Assembly (NCBI GenBank): GCA_024291935.2
Contig: CM044309.1
Span: 4,154,001-4,218,000 of the forward strand
Source of the DNA: Okapia johnstoni
Taxonomy: Eukaryota; Chordata; Mammalia; Artiodactyla; Giraffidae
Direction: 5' to 3'
DNA length: 64,000 bases
The translations under genes and the position numbers were made by a program. The notes under the pieces were generated by a model. It searched no databases, had not been told where the DNA came from, and saw only the letters and a list, made by a program, of their open reading frames with translations. Positions within the stretch are counted from its first letter, which is position 1. Every line of letters starts with the position of its first letter. Of this stretch, positions 24,185 to 35,564 are shown piece after piece.

Positions 24185-24625
24185 TCGCGTTAATGGCCCC
24201 CAGTGAACCCTGCCTCCTGGTGTCCATGCTCTTATGAAATCCACCCCCACATTGACTTTGGGCTGGGCCATGTGACCTCATCGGCTCACGGGACATCAGC
24301 GAACAACAGAAGCTTGAAAAGTACTTATTTGGAACACAGGTGGGCCTTGAGAGAGGGCCCTGCCTGGTCTTGCCTCCTTCGAACGGAAACCCCACTTGGA
24401 GAGCCAAGCCTGATCACCCCAGAGTGCCAACAGAGTTTAGCTTCCTGCTGAGCCTCTGGTTAAATACAACTGCAGGAGTGGGTCCAGGCAAAACCAGAAC
24501 AGCCTTCCTAATCCCGTGAACCCCCACACCACCCAATTGTGAGATAAAAAAATAGTTGCCTTAACTCACAGATTTTTGGGGTAGTCTGCTACCTGCAAAA
24601 GAACGGAAATAAAACTGAAGCGCAG
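24185..24625 (+). mobile_element. MLT1-like LTR fragment (ancient ERV-related)
   Basis: Follows the pattern of old mammalian MLT1-type LTRs: 'gggctgggccatgtgacctc', then 'acagaagcttgaaaagtact' and near the end 'tttttggggtagtctgctac'. No internal coding sequence is present. Confidence 0.5.
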
Positions 24626-24629
24626 TGAA

Positions 24630-25505
24630 CAGGGAAAACCTTTGAAATGCATTCAGAGAAGTAGACACGCAAACAGTCACTCAGGGCCTTAGACACGTCA
24701 AGTTCTTTTATACTAAATGAGGTGGAAAATTATCAATAGGTGTGAAGGAAGGAAAGGATTTATGATTGATGAGATCAGTTAATAGACTGTTCCAGTCCTC
24801 TATTCCTGCTTTGACGAGTGGAATTGGGTGAAAGAGACCGCACCGATTTCCAGGCTCAGGCCTTGAGGCTGATGACTTCAAACTTCTTTATCCAGGAATA
24901 AGCTCTCGGAGGCATGAGTCTTCATTTAAAGAGTTGATTTCCCTGCTAGAGAAATCATATTAAGAGGTCCTAAGTCACAGAGCTGCCCAGATTCAACAGG
25001 AGGGGACATACTCCAGTTATCTTTAGGAAGAGTCTAATTTGCCTTCAGACCCCAGTTATTATCTTTCACTTCCCACAATAACACTCTTAAGTTATTAATA
25101 TCATTTAAAATTCTATGGATGAGAAAAATAAAGCTTAGTTGGTTTATGGCACTTTGTTTGAAGTTTCATAGAAGTAGAAATTCCAAATGCAGGCTATTTT
25201 TACTAGAAGAGATTAGGTTGGGTCTTGTAGCTACATAGGAGAGTCTTGGTGGCAGAAAGAAAGGAGGCAAAAGTTGTTAGAGTCATAAAGAAGGTACGAG
25301 AAAGGAAGGGCTATTCTAGGAAAACAATTCTTTCTTACCACCCTTCTCTTATCCCAACCCAAGTACTCTGACCTTCAGCAACAACCATAACCACAATCTC
25401 CGAAGAACACCTCCTTAATCTAAGTTTTCCACACTATAATTGCTTTAAATTCCATTAGAAAGAAAAAATAATTATTGAAGCATTATTTTCAGTGGTTAAC
25501 AGCTA
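24630..25505. other. unique DNA
   Basis: No repeat or exon recognised. Confidence 0.4.
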
Positions 25506-25507
25506 AA

Positions 25508-25672
25508 AGCTGGAAACAAATATCATCCAACAGGAAAATGGACAAATTCATTGCCATACGATTGAGTATAAACAGAACTATATGCATCAACACAGATAAA
25601 TCTCAAAAACATAACTAAGCAAAAAAGTTAAACTGGATAATAATAGATATAGTATAACACCAGTTACATAAT
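25508..25672 (+). mobile_element. old L1M 3' fragment
   Basis: Matches the end of L1 ORF2 and the start of its 3' UTR ('aaaatggacaaattcattgc', 'agataaatctcaaaaacata'). Strongly diverged. Confidence 0.55.
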
Positions 25673-25675
25673 TAC

Positions 25676-26140
25676 ACCCCCTTCTCCTCCCATCTTCAAT
25701 CTTTCCCAGCATCAGGGTCTTTTCCAGTGAGTTGGCTCTTCTCATGAGGTGGCCAAAGTATTGGAGTTTCAGCTTCAGCATCAGTCCTTCCAATGACTAT
25801 ATAGGGTTAATTTCCTTTAGGATGGACTGGTTGGATTTTCCACAAGTCCAAGGGACTCTCAAGAGTCTTCTCCAACAACGCAGTTAAAAAGCATCAATTC
25901 TCTGGCACTTAGCCTTCTTCATGGTCCAACTCTCACATCCATATACAATTACTGGAAAAACCATAGCTTTGACTATACGGACCTTTGTCAGCAAAGTGAT
26001 GTCTCTGCTGTTTAATATGCTATCTAGGAAACAGTGGCAGGTTTTGTTTTCTTGGGCTCCAAAATCGTTGCAGACAGTGTCACAGCCATGAGATTAAAAG
26101 ACGCTTGCTCCTTCAAAGAAAAGCTATGACAAACCTAGAG
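25676..26140 (-). mobile_element. BovB LINE fragment with inverted 5' segment
   Basis: 25676-26027 is antisense BovB (C-terminal RT region). At 26027/26028 the orientation flips: 26028-26140 is BovB in the plus orientation, from the immediately upstream part of the element ('gaaacagtggcaggttttgt' to 'tgacaaacctagag'). The expected 3' tail is missing on the left. Confidence 0.8.
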
Positions 26141-27170
26141 GACTCCAAGGATGAGTGGGGGTGAGGTTTTGATTGGGGTCAGAATGTAGAGAATCTTATT
26201 CCAGCAGAGCTGATCAAGAAATCAGTGATTTAATTTGTCCTTACAGGTTGGTGGGTGAGGCTTAGGGAAATATAAACTAGACTGAAAAACAGGTATATCA
26301 GAAATAGCTAACGAAGAAAAATGAGGTTCAACGAAGTGCGAATGATCATATCAGGACCTTTATTATTTTAACTGATGGGGAGAGTTTGAAAGGAGTAAAA
26401 CACTGGGTTTCAAACTAAAAGAAAGGCTGACGTGGTGATAAAGTGAGGGTGAAGGGAAGCTGGAGAAACAGAAGACCGATTTTATCAAAGGTTCTCTGCT
26501 CTTCCTCTGGGCAAGAACCCAGTGGAAGCTGCTTGCAAAGGCACTTTATATCTAGCTGACAACGTGGTGGAGGTTATAACACAGTTTATTCCACCATGGC
26601 CCATATGACCTCCTTCAGTTACCCTGGGATGTCCAGACTCTCTGAAAACTGAGCCCTAAGGTAAGCACAACAGACTCAAAACCCGTTTACCAGTGTTATA
26701 TGTGACATACCGCTGAGGGGACTGCATTCTTTGGAGGGATGTGGTGAGCATGTGGTATTTGTCCCAGACAGACTATGTTTCCTGGTTGCAGCATTTGGTT
26801 AATGGAAGAAAAGAGGAAGAGGAAGAAGACTTAAAGATACAGAAAGAACAGCTTAAGCTCCATTAAGTCTTCATCACCCAGTCTTTGGGAACAAATTACA
26901 CAGTCCTTTTCCCATAAATCCTTCCAGGAAAACTTAAAAGATGAGATTTCGTGTTTTTGTTTTTTAATAGTTTTTGGCCCCTCATGTTTGAAATAGTCAC
27001 GTCTTAAACAGTCATATCTTAAATAGAAAATCAAGCCAACCATTTTATTTCTAAGTTGAGATACCATTGTTCCCTGAAAACAGGCACACATGTGTTCCAA
27101 AGACACTATTCACCTTTACCTGTCAACCTATATGGTGAAAATTAAATACAAAATTTGGCCCAAGAGGTAT
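26141..27170. other. unique DNA
   Basis: No repeat or exon recognised. Confidence 0.4.
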
Positions 27171-27174
27171 GCTC

Positions 27175-28030
27175 ACGATGGTGGGCTAGGAAGATCCTGA
27201 ACTCATGTTCTCCCATAGACACAACAAGCCTACAGCTGCATGTGGAATAATTCCTCTGAAAGGGACATGGCAAGTGGATGAACAGAGACTCCACAACAGA
27301 GGGTAGAAGGGTATCGCTGAGACAGGCAGGAAAACTGAGACATAGTCATGCTGAGGATAAAACAGTGTCTGCGCCCTGGTGATCCACTGTCAGGAAGGGT
27401 CACAAAGGTATGATTATCTCCCTGAGAAGCAAGAGCTCCACATCAGGCATCCCAAGGACTTCCCTGATAGCCCAGTTGGTAAAGAATCTGCCTGCAATGC
27501 AGGAGACCCCACTTCAATTCCTGGGTCGGGAAGATCCCCTGGAGAAGGGATAGGCTACCCACTCCAGTATTCTTGGGCTTCCCTGGTGGCTCGGCTGGTA
27601 AAGAGTCCGCCTGCAAGGCAGGAGACCCTGGATCGATTCCGGGTCGCAAAGAGCTGGACATGACTGAGAGACTTTCACTTTCACTTTTCAGGCATCCCAA
27701 CCCTTAGACCCTGCACAGGAGAAATGAGCTTCCAAAGCACCTGGCTTTGAAAATCAATGGGAAATTCAAGAGAACTATTAAAACTACAAGGAACGGGAAA
27801 CTCACTTTTAAAGGGCTTGCACACAGACTCACTTGACTCCTAAACCATCACAGAGAGATTACGTTGGTCATTTCAGGCTGTAAGTAAAGGAGATCCGCTT
27901 ACTAACTTTGGAGCATATGTTAGAGAGGCAGAGACCAGTCGGGATGCTCTCTCTGGAGACCCAGACGCTGGCGGCTGACGGCCGTAGGTGCTGAAGTCAT
28001 GGTCTTCCAGGGAGAAGATTTAACTCTGGG
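27175..28030 (+). mobile_element. possible L1 5'-region fragment, split by a SINE
   Basis: Resembles mammalian L1 5' UTR: 'aagatcctgaactcatgttc', 'acagctgcatgtggaataat', 'tctggagacccagacgctgg'. The match is from memory and weak. The SINE at 27456-27688 interrupts it with a clean target duplication. Confidence 0.35.
27456..27688 (+). mobile_element. Bov-tA SINE with two tRNA-like heads
   Basis: Begins 'gacttccctgatagcccagt', runs through the bridge, then restarts with a second head ('gggcttccctggtggctcgg') before the BovB-like tail. Flanked by the exact 12-bp repeat CAGGCATCCCAA at 27444-27455 and 27689-27700. Confidence 0.85.
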
Positions 28031-28034
28031 ACCA

Positions 28035-28585
28035 AAGATGGGGCTCAGTCACTCAGAGCTTTGTGCAGTGAAAGCTTCTGACATAGACATCAGCAGGGGG
28101 TAGAAAGAGGAACCCCCCTCACTAGTTTAAGCTGGTTATTATATACTTCTCAACTGGCTGCTGAGAACAGATGAAAAGAATATCTTGAGGTCTATAAAAG
28201 TTCCACCAGACCCTTTCCCAAGGCATATATCTTGAGGTAATTTTGGCACCAGATTAGCCAGGGAGAATGTGTTCCGGGCAAGGTTTCTGGGTGAGATACA
28301 CTGCTGCTGTGTCATCAGGGGCGCAAGTCTTGAGAGACAGGTCCCCAGGCAAGATTTGTTACAATTATAATCATCAACATAGAGCCTAAGAAAAGCATTT
28401 CCGTGAGTAAGACTTTGTGCTGTGTATTCATTAGCTCCAGACCTAAAGAAAGACCAGCTTTCCTGCAAGATCCATTGTTGCACGAGGCTTAAGGAATGCA
28501 TGAGCGAGAAGGTTCACCTCCTCCTTAAAGGGCCGTAAGCTTCAACTCTCAACACCAGCCCCAGGGCAGGTTCCATTTTGTAAAC
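28035..28585 (-). mobile_element. probable ruminant ERV (class II-type) LTR fragment
   Basis: 'ctctgggaccaaagatgggg', 'attagccagggagaatgtgt' and 'aaggaatgcatgagcgagaa' resemble a ruminant endogenous-retrovirus LTR in antisense. No viral coding frame is present, and ends are not defined. GC-rich unassigned sequence follows to about 28860. Confidence 0.4.
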
Positions 28586-28964
28586 CTCCAACTAATCTGT
28601 TAGTACCAGAAGCACAGCACCACAAAGCCTCCTCTACCTCTGCAACCTAGACGGGATTCACAGCTGACTGGGCAATAACCCCATCCGCCAGCAGCTGGCA
28701 GCTCCTGTGGCTGGGCCCCTAGAGTTCTGAGATCCAGCTCTGCCCTGCTGTGTCTGGGCTGTGCTGGGTCTGCCGGGTCAGCAGCCACCCCTGGCCACCA
28801 GCGCCCCGCAGCAGCAGCTTTAGCCCTGCCCCGTCAAGAAGGGCACGCAGCCCAAATTGCTTATAAAGCAAACATATAAGTCAAAGACAAAAAGAGTAAA
28901 ACTAACTATACAAAACTGGCTATACTATTGGCTATACTATTTATAATTAGTTAAGAGGTTGAAC

Positions 28965-29872
28965 ATTCTTTGGCATTGTCCTTGCTTGGGAATGGAATGA
29001 AAACTGGCCTTTTTTACGCCTATGACCACTGCTGAATTTTCCAAATTTGCTGACATATTGAGTGCAACACTTTAATAGCATCATCTTTTAAGATTTTAAA
29101 TAGCTCAGGGAGATTCCATCACCACCACTAGCTTTGTTGGCTGTAATGCTTCCCAAGGCCCACTTGACTTCACATTCCAGGATGTCTGGCTCTAGGTGAG
29201 TGACCACACCATCATGGTTATCCGGATCATTAAGACCTTTTTTGTACAGTTCTTCGTGTACTTTTGCCACCTCTTCTTAATCTCTTCTGCTTCTGTTAGG
29301 TCCATACCATTTCTGTCCTTTATTGTGCCCACCTTGCATGAAATGTTCCCTTGAACAGTTTTCTTGAAGAGATTTCTAGCCTTTCTCATTCTATTGTTTC
29401 CCTCTGTTTGCACTGTTGATTTATGAAGGCCTTCTTATCTTTCCTTGCTATTCTCTGGAACTTTGCACTTAGCTGGGTACGTCTTTCCCTTTCTCCCCTG
29501 CCTTTTCTTTCTCTTCTTTCCTCAGCTATTTGTAAAGCCTCCTCAGACAAGCGCTTTGCCTTCTTGCATTCTTTTTCTTTGGGATGGTTTTGGTCACTGC
29601 TTCTTGTACAATGATGTGGATTTCTGTCCACAGTTCTTCAGGCACTCTGTCTATCAGATCAAATCCCTTGAATCTATTCATCACCTGCACTGTATAATCA
29701 TAAGGGATTTGATTCAGATCATACCTGAATGGCCAGCTGGTTTTCCCTCCTTTCTTAGATTTATGTCGGAATTTTACAATAAGGAGTTCATAATCTGAGC
29801 CACAACCAGTTACAAGTCTTGTTTTTGCTGACTGTGTAGAGCTTCTCCATCTTTGCCTGCAAAGAACATGGG
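28965..29872 (-). mobile_element. BovB LINE, endonuclease-RT linker region
   Basis: Antisense BovB covering the linker and the start of the RT domain. Translated pieces include KRLSEEALQIAEERRE and KAFINQQCKQ, with frameshifts between them. Both the 5' part and the 3' tail are missing. Confidence 0.85.
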
Positions 29873-29876
29873 ACTG

Positions 29877-31200
29877 TAAATTGCTGTAGCCACTATGGAA
29901 AATGGTATGAATATTCCTCAAAAAATTAAGAATAGAATTACCATATGACCCAGCTATTTCACTTCTGTGTATTTATCCAAAGAGCATGAAAACAATAATT
30001 CAAAAAGATACATACACCTGTGTTCACGGCAGCATTATTTACAGTAGCCAAGGAATGGAAACAACCTAAGTGTCCATCTATGGTTGAACGGATAAAGGAG
30101 ATACAGTGTATATAAGTATACATTTACAGTGAAATAGTAGTTACATAAAGGAATGAGATTCTGCCATTTGTGACAGCACGGATGGTCCTTGAGGACATTA
30201 CGGTCAGTGAAATAAATCAGACAGAGAGAGACAAGTACTATATGATTTCACTCCTATGTGGAATTCAAAGCCAAAGCAAACTCACAGATAAAATAAAACA
30301 AAATAAAAAGCAAACGCATAGATACAGAGAATGGATTGCTGGTTGCCAAGAGGGGAAAAGGGTTGGTGGGTGGGCAGAGTGGGTGACGGCAGTCAACTGT
30401 TGGTAATGGATGGTAACTATCTGTGGTTCAGTTCAGTTCAGTTCAGTCGCTCAGTCGTGTCCGACTCTTTGCGACCTCATGAACCGCAGCACGCCAGGCA
30501 TCCCTGTCCATCACCAACTCCCGGAGTTTACCCAAACCCATGTCCATCGACTTGGTGATGCCATCCAGCCATCTCATCTCTGTCATCCCCTTCTCCTCCT
30601 GCCCCTGATCTTTCCCAGCATCAGGGTATTTTCCAATGAGTCAACTCTTTGCATCGGGTGGCCAAAGTATTGGAGTTTCAGCTTCAGCATCAGTCCTTCC
30701 AATGAACACCCAGGACTGATCTCCTTTAGGGTGGACTGGTTGGATCTCCTTTCAGCCCAAGGGACTCTCAAGAATCTTCTCCAACACCACAGTTCAAAAG
30801 CATCAATTCTTCGGTGCTCAGCTGTCTTCACCATCCAACTCTCACATCCATACATGACTACTGGAAAAACCATAGCCTTGACTAGATGGACCTTTGTTGG
30901 CAGAGTAATGTCTCTGCTTTTAAATATGCTATCTAGGTTGGTCATAACCTTCCTTCCAACGAGTAAGCATCTTTTAATTTCATGGCTGCAATCACCATCT
31001 GCAGTGATTTTGGAGCCCAAAAAAATAAAGTCTGACACTGTTTCCACCGTTTCCCCATTTATTTCCCATGAAGTGATAAGACCAGATGTCATGATCTTAG
31101 TTTTCTGTGACGACTCTGTAGTGTATACAGGTGTTGAACTATAACACTGTACACCTGAAACATATATAGCTAAATATTTATCCTGGACACTCAACATTAA
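29877..31200 (+). mobile_element. L1 3' end, split by a BovB insertion
   Basis: 29877-30420 matches the end of L1 ORF2 and the 3' UTR ('cactatggaaaatggtatga', 'agcattatttacagtagcca'). The L1 resumes at about 31117-31200 ('gtagtgtatacaggtgttga', 'tgtacacctgaaacatatat'). The gap is filled by an antisense BovB. Confidence 0.75.
30425..31115 (-). mobile_element. BovB LINE 3' end nested in L1
   Basis: Antisense, 5'-truncated BovB with its proper 3' end ('ttcagttcagttcagtcgct' on the plus strand). It keeps a 204-codon antisense frame (31197-30583) covering the C-terminal RT region (ITADGDCSHEIKRC, VMYGCESW, SNQSTLKEIS). Confidence 0.85.
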
Positions 31201-31459
31201 AGCTTATTTTAGAATAAAGCAGAAGTTAGCAAAGTTAAACATGTACAAAATGTAACTCTAACCTCCGACCCCAACAATTTTCCCTCTCAGTATTCCACCT
31301 ATAAATGGCACTACCACCTTCCCTATTTCTCGAGGAGGAACTCTGAGAGTCTGTTTTGAGCATTTCTTTGCATAGAACCTATGTGAAAACCACTAGTAGG
31401 TTTAATATTTTCTTCCTTTATCATATATTTTAAGTTTATCTACTTTACCCCATGAAATT

Positions 31460-32017
31460 AAAGGCCATGAAATTAAAAGATGCTTACTCCTTGGAAGGAA
31501 AGTTATGACCAACCTAGACAACATATTAAAAAGCAGAGACGTTACTCTGTCAACAAAGGTCCATCTAGTCAAGGCTATGGTTTTTCCAGTGGTCATGTAT
31601 GGATGTGAGAGTTGGATGGTGAAGAAAGCTGAGTGCCGAAGAATTGATGCTTTTGAACCATGGTGTTGGAGAAGAATCTTGAGAGTCCCTTGGACTGCAA
31701 GGAGATCCAACCAGTCCATCCTAAAGGAGATCAGTCCTGGGTGTTCATTGGAAGGACTGATGCTGAAGCTGAAACTCCAATACTTTGGTCACCTGATGTG
31801 AAGAACTGACTCATTTGAAAAGACCCTGATGCTGGGAAAGATTGAGGGCAGGAGGAGAAGGGGACGACAGAGGATGAGATGGTTGGATGGCATCACCGAC
31901 TCGATGGACATGAGTTTGAGTAAACTCCGGGAGTTGGTGATGGACAGGGAGGCCTGGCATGCTGCGATCCATGGGATCACAAAGAGTGGGACACAACTGA
32001 GTGACTGAACTGACTGA
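31460..32017 (+). mobile_element. BovB LINE 3' end
   Basis: Plus-strand copy from 'ccatgaaattaaaagatgct' to the tail 'gtgactgaactgactgac'. It includes a 98-codon open piece (31505-31801). The preceding 'ccatgaaattaaag' at about 31451 repeats the first bases of the element, a small duplication at its 5' edge. Confidence 0.85.
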
Positions 32018-32284
32018 CACAAGAAAAAGATGAAGAGGTAACATATGTAAAGCATTTAGCACAATGTCTGAAATGCACTGGGTGTTCCTCACTAGAAGCT
32101 CAATTTGGATCTCACTTCATACTTTCTTTTCTGAGTCAGTGCTCTTCATACTGGGTCATCCAGTACTCTCTTACTGAAGTATGCACTGATCATACAAATT
32201 ACTTCACTCTCAGCAGGCAGTCCACAGCATCATGGTCCAGGATTTAGGGCAAATGATACATAGAAGTAACATAATATTAATAGT

Positions 32285-32868
32285 TTTCTACTGCTAATGT
32301 AACAAATTACCAAAGTTTAACAGCTTAAAACAATGCAAATTTATTCTCAACACTTGTGGTGGTCAGAACTTTGAAATGAGTCTTAGGGACTAAAATCAAA
32401 GTTTTTGTGGGGTTGCATTCATTTGCCAGGCTCTAGGGTAGATATGATTCTTTGCCTTTTCTGGATTCTAGATACTGCCTGCACTTCTTGACTCATGGCC
32501 ACTTTTCTGTCTTTAAAGCCAGAAGCTTAGCATCTTTTCTCTTTCTGCTCTCTGTCTCATGCTTATAAGGAAACTTGTGATTATATCAGGCCCACCTGGA
32601 TAATTCAGAATAACTTTACAATCTCAGGTTTATTAATCTGAGATTAACTAAGTATTAACAAAGGATTAACTAAGATCATGGCACCTGGTCCCATCTCTTC
32701 ATGGCAAATACATGGGGAAACAATGGAAACAGTGAGAGAGTTAATTTTTAACTAAGAATCTTAGTTAACTAAGGATCTTAGTTAATGCAAAGTCCCTGTA
32801 AAGTAGCAAATTTATAGTTTCTGAGGGTTAGGGCTTGATAATCTTTGGGGGCCATTATTCAGCTGACC
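32285..32868 (-). mobile_element. MLT1-like LTR (ancient ERV-related), with insert
   Basis: Antisense pattern of mammalian MLT1-type LTRs: 'ctgctaatgtaacaaattac', 'acagcttaaaacaatgcaaa', 'cttataaggaaacttgtgat', ending 'gggggccattattcagctga'. Interrupted by a 66-bp BovB piece at 32669-32734. Confidence 0.65.
32669..32734 (+). mobile_element. 66-bp internal BovB fragment
   Basis: 'actaagatcatggcacctgg' to 'atggaaacagtg' matches the BovB RT region (compare 46292-46357) with about four differences. It has neither end of the element. Confidence 0.75.
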
Positions 32869-32879
32869 AGTGACCAGCT

Positions 32880-34290
32880 GTGGGTGTGGCTGGTGGTGAA
32901 AGTAAAGCCTGATGATGTAAAGCACAATATTGCCTAGGAACTTGGAAAGTCAGGTCCATGAATCAAGGTAAACTGGACATGGTCAAGCAGATGGCAAGAG
33001 TGAACATTGACATCTTAGGAATCAGTGAGCTAAAATGGATGGGAATGGGTGAATTTAATTCAGATGACTGTTATATGTACTACTATGGGCATGAATCCCT
33101 TAGAAGAAGTGGAGTAGCCATCATAGTCAACAAGAGTCGGAAATGCTGTATTTGGGTGCAATCTCAAAAATGACAGAATGATCTTGGTTCGTTTCCAAGG
33201 CAAACCATTCAATATCACAGTAATCCAAGTCTATGCCTCAACCACTAATGCCAAAGAAGCTGAAGTTGACCAGTTCTATGAAGACCTGCAAGACCTTCTA
33301 GAACTAACACCAAAAAAGGATGTCTTTTTCATCATAGGGGACTGGAATGCAAAAGTAGGAAGTCAAGAGATACCTGGAATAACAGGTAAGTTTGGCCTTC
33401 GAGTACAAAATGAAGCAAGGCAAAGTCTGATAGAGTTTTGCTAAGAGAAAGCACTGGTCATAGGAAACATCCTCTTCCAACAACACAAGAGATAACTCTA
33501 CATAAGCACATCACCAAATAGTCAATACTGAAATCAGTATACAGAATACAGTCAGCAAAAACAAGACCTGGAGCTGATTGTGGCTCAGATCATCAGCTCC
33601 TTATAACAAAATTCAGGCTTAAACTACAGAAAGTGTGGGACACCACTAGGCCATTCAGGTAGGACCTAAATTAAATCCCTTATAATTATGCAGTGGAGGT
33701 GATTAATGGATTCAAGGGATTAGACAGAGTGCCTGAAGAACTATGGACAGAGGTTTGCAACATTGTACAGGAGGCAGTGACCAAAACCATCCCAAAGAAA
33801 CAGAAATGCAAGAAAGCAAAGTGGCTGTCTGAGGAGGCTTTACAAACAGCTCAGGAAAGAAGAGAAGCGAAAAGCAAGGGAGAAAGGGATAGATAAACCC
33901 AACTGAATGCAGAGTTCCAGAGAACAGCTAGGAGAGATAAGAAAGGAAGTGAAAGTGAAAGTCACTCCGTCCTGTCCAATTCTTTGTGACCTCATGGACC
34001 ACGGAATTCCCCAGGCCAGAATACTGGAGTGGGTGGCCTTTCCCTTCTCCAGGGGATCTTTCCAACCCAGGACTCGAATCGGCGCTCCTGCACTGCAGGT
34101 GGATTCTTTACCAGCTGAGCTATCAGGGAAGCCTGAAAGATAAGAAGGCCTTCTTAAATCAACAATGCAAATAAATAGAGGAAAACAATAGAATGGGAAA
34201 GACTAGAGATCTCTCTAAGAAAATTGCTGCAGTCCATGTGGTTGCAAAGAGCTGGACATGACTTAGCCACTGAACAACAACAAAAACAAT
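32880..34290 (+). mobile_element. BovB LINE endonuclease region, internally deleted
   Basis: Starts in the endonuclease domain (ISELKWMGMGEFNSDDCYMY, then SGVAIIVNKS, VIQVYA, IIGDWNAKVGSQE). It continues through the linker and then jumps at about 34220 to a BovB/SINE tail ('ctgcagtccatgtggttgca'). RT is absent. Stops at 33172-33174 and 33442 break the frame. A SINE sits inside at 33946-34137. Confidence 0.85.
33946..34137 (-). mobile_element. Bov-tA SINE nested in BovB
   Basis: Antisense SINE ('gaagtgaaagtgaaagtcac' to 'gagctatcagggaagcctga'). Flanked by the near-identical repeats AGATAAGAAAG (33935-33945) and AGATAAGAAGG (34138-34148), which restore the BovB sequence when the SINE is removed. 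Confidence 0.85.
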
Positions 34291-34534
34291 TCAGATGACC
34301 ACAGATAGGGAGCAGAGAACAGCTTCTCAAAGATTCATTAAATAGGAGTGCGCATTGATAGTGATGGTGGGGTATTGAGGAGGAAACTGGGTTAATGGGG
34401 AAAAGAGATGGATTTCAGTCCCTGGACATGATTGCCTTGGTACATTTAGGGAAGGAGAGTCAGGGAAATTAACTTCATCCTCAGTTTAAAATGATCCAGA
34501 GATTTTGCTTTCTAAAATGCAGGTATAATTGTGT

Positions 34535-34535
<1 letters not shown>

Positions 34536-34569
<34 letters not shown>

Positions 34570-34581
34570 ACGTGTGTGTGT
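34536..34581. repeat. (GT)n microsatellite
   Basis: About 20 GT units interrupted once by 'gcgcac'. Likely polymorphic. Confidence 0.9.
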
Positions 34582-34689
34582 TGGGGGCAGACCTAGGGTG
34601 CTTGAAATAATATGCTAAAGTAATAGAGTCATTAGTATTGTAAAGAATATTGCTCTTTGGATATTTTTTGTGGCTTCTTAGATTTTTAA

Positions 34690-35560
34690 TCGGAGGGTAA
34701 TTGCTCCACAATGCTATGTCAGTTTCTGCTGTACATCAACGTGAATCAGCTCTAAGTTTGATACGTCCCTCCCTTTGAGCCTCCCTGCCACCCCCACCCC
34801 ACTGCTCCAGGTCCTCACAGGGCTGAGCTCCCCGTGCTCTACAGCGGCTTCCCGCCAGCCCTCTGCTTTGAAGGCGGTAGTGTATACAAGTCAGTGATAC
34901 TCTCATCCCGCCCTCTCATTTACCTGTTGTGTCCACAAGTCTATTCTCCACTTCTCCATCTCTGTTTCTGCCTTGAAAATAGGTTCATCAGTACCATTTT
35001 TTTTCTTGATTCTATATATGTGCATTAATATACAAATAAAACAATATTTGTTTTTTTCTCTCTGACTTACTTCCCTCTGTATGACAGACTCTAGGTTCAA
35101 CCACAGTGCTACAAAAGACCCAATTTCATTCCTTTTTATGGCTGAGTAACATTCCACGGTATATATGCACCACAACTTCTTTATCCAGTCATTTGTCAGC
35201 GGACGCCTAGGCTGCTTCCATGTCCTGGATGTTAGCAGTAGTGCTTTAATAGACATTGGGTGCATGGGTCTTTTTGAACTGTGATTTTTCTCAGGGTATA
35301 TGCTCAGTAGCGGGATTTCTGGATCATATGCTAGTTTTATTCCTAGTTTCTAAAGGAACCTCCCTACTTTCTCCATTGAGGCTGCGTGAATTTACCCTCC
35401 CACCAACGATGCAAGAGGATTCCCTTTTCTCCACATCCTCTCCTGCATTTATTGTTTGTAGACTTTTTGACGATAGCCATTCTGACCAATGTGAGGTGAT
35501 ACCTCATTATAGTTTTGATTTGCATCTTTAAATCAGTTGTGGCTGATAGAGCAGAAGGAG
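34690..35560 (-). mobile_element. ruminant L1 3' end
   Basis: Antisense L1 3' UTR ('gagggtaattgctccacaat', 'cagtttctgctgtacatcaa') and ORF2 C-terminus. A 120-codon antisense frame (35265-34903) contains CIYTVECYSAIKRNEIGSF, the conserved end of L1 ORF2. 5' truncated. Confidence 0.85.
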
Positions 35561-35564
35561 TGGA

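Noticed and set aside
30410..31144. 244-codon plus-strand open frame
   Set aside because: It is the antisense shadow of BovB coding sequence (minus strand, 30583-31197). The same shadow recurs at 46366-47085 and 58884-59525.
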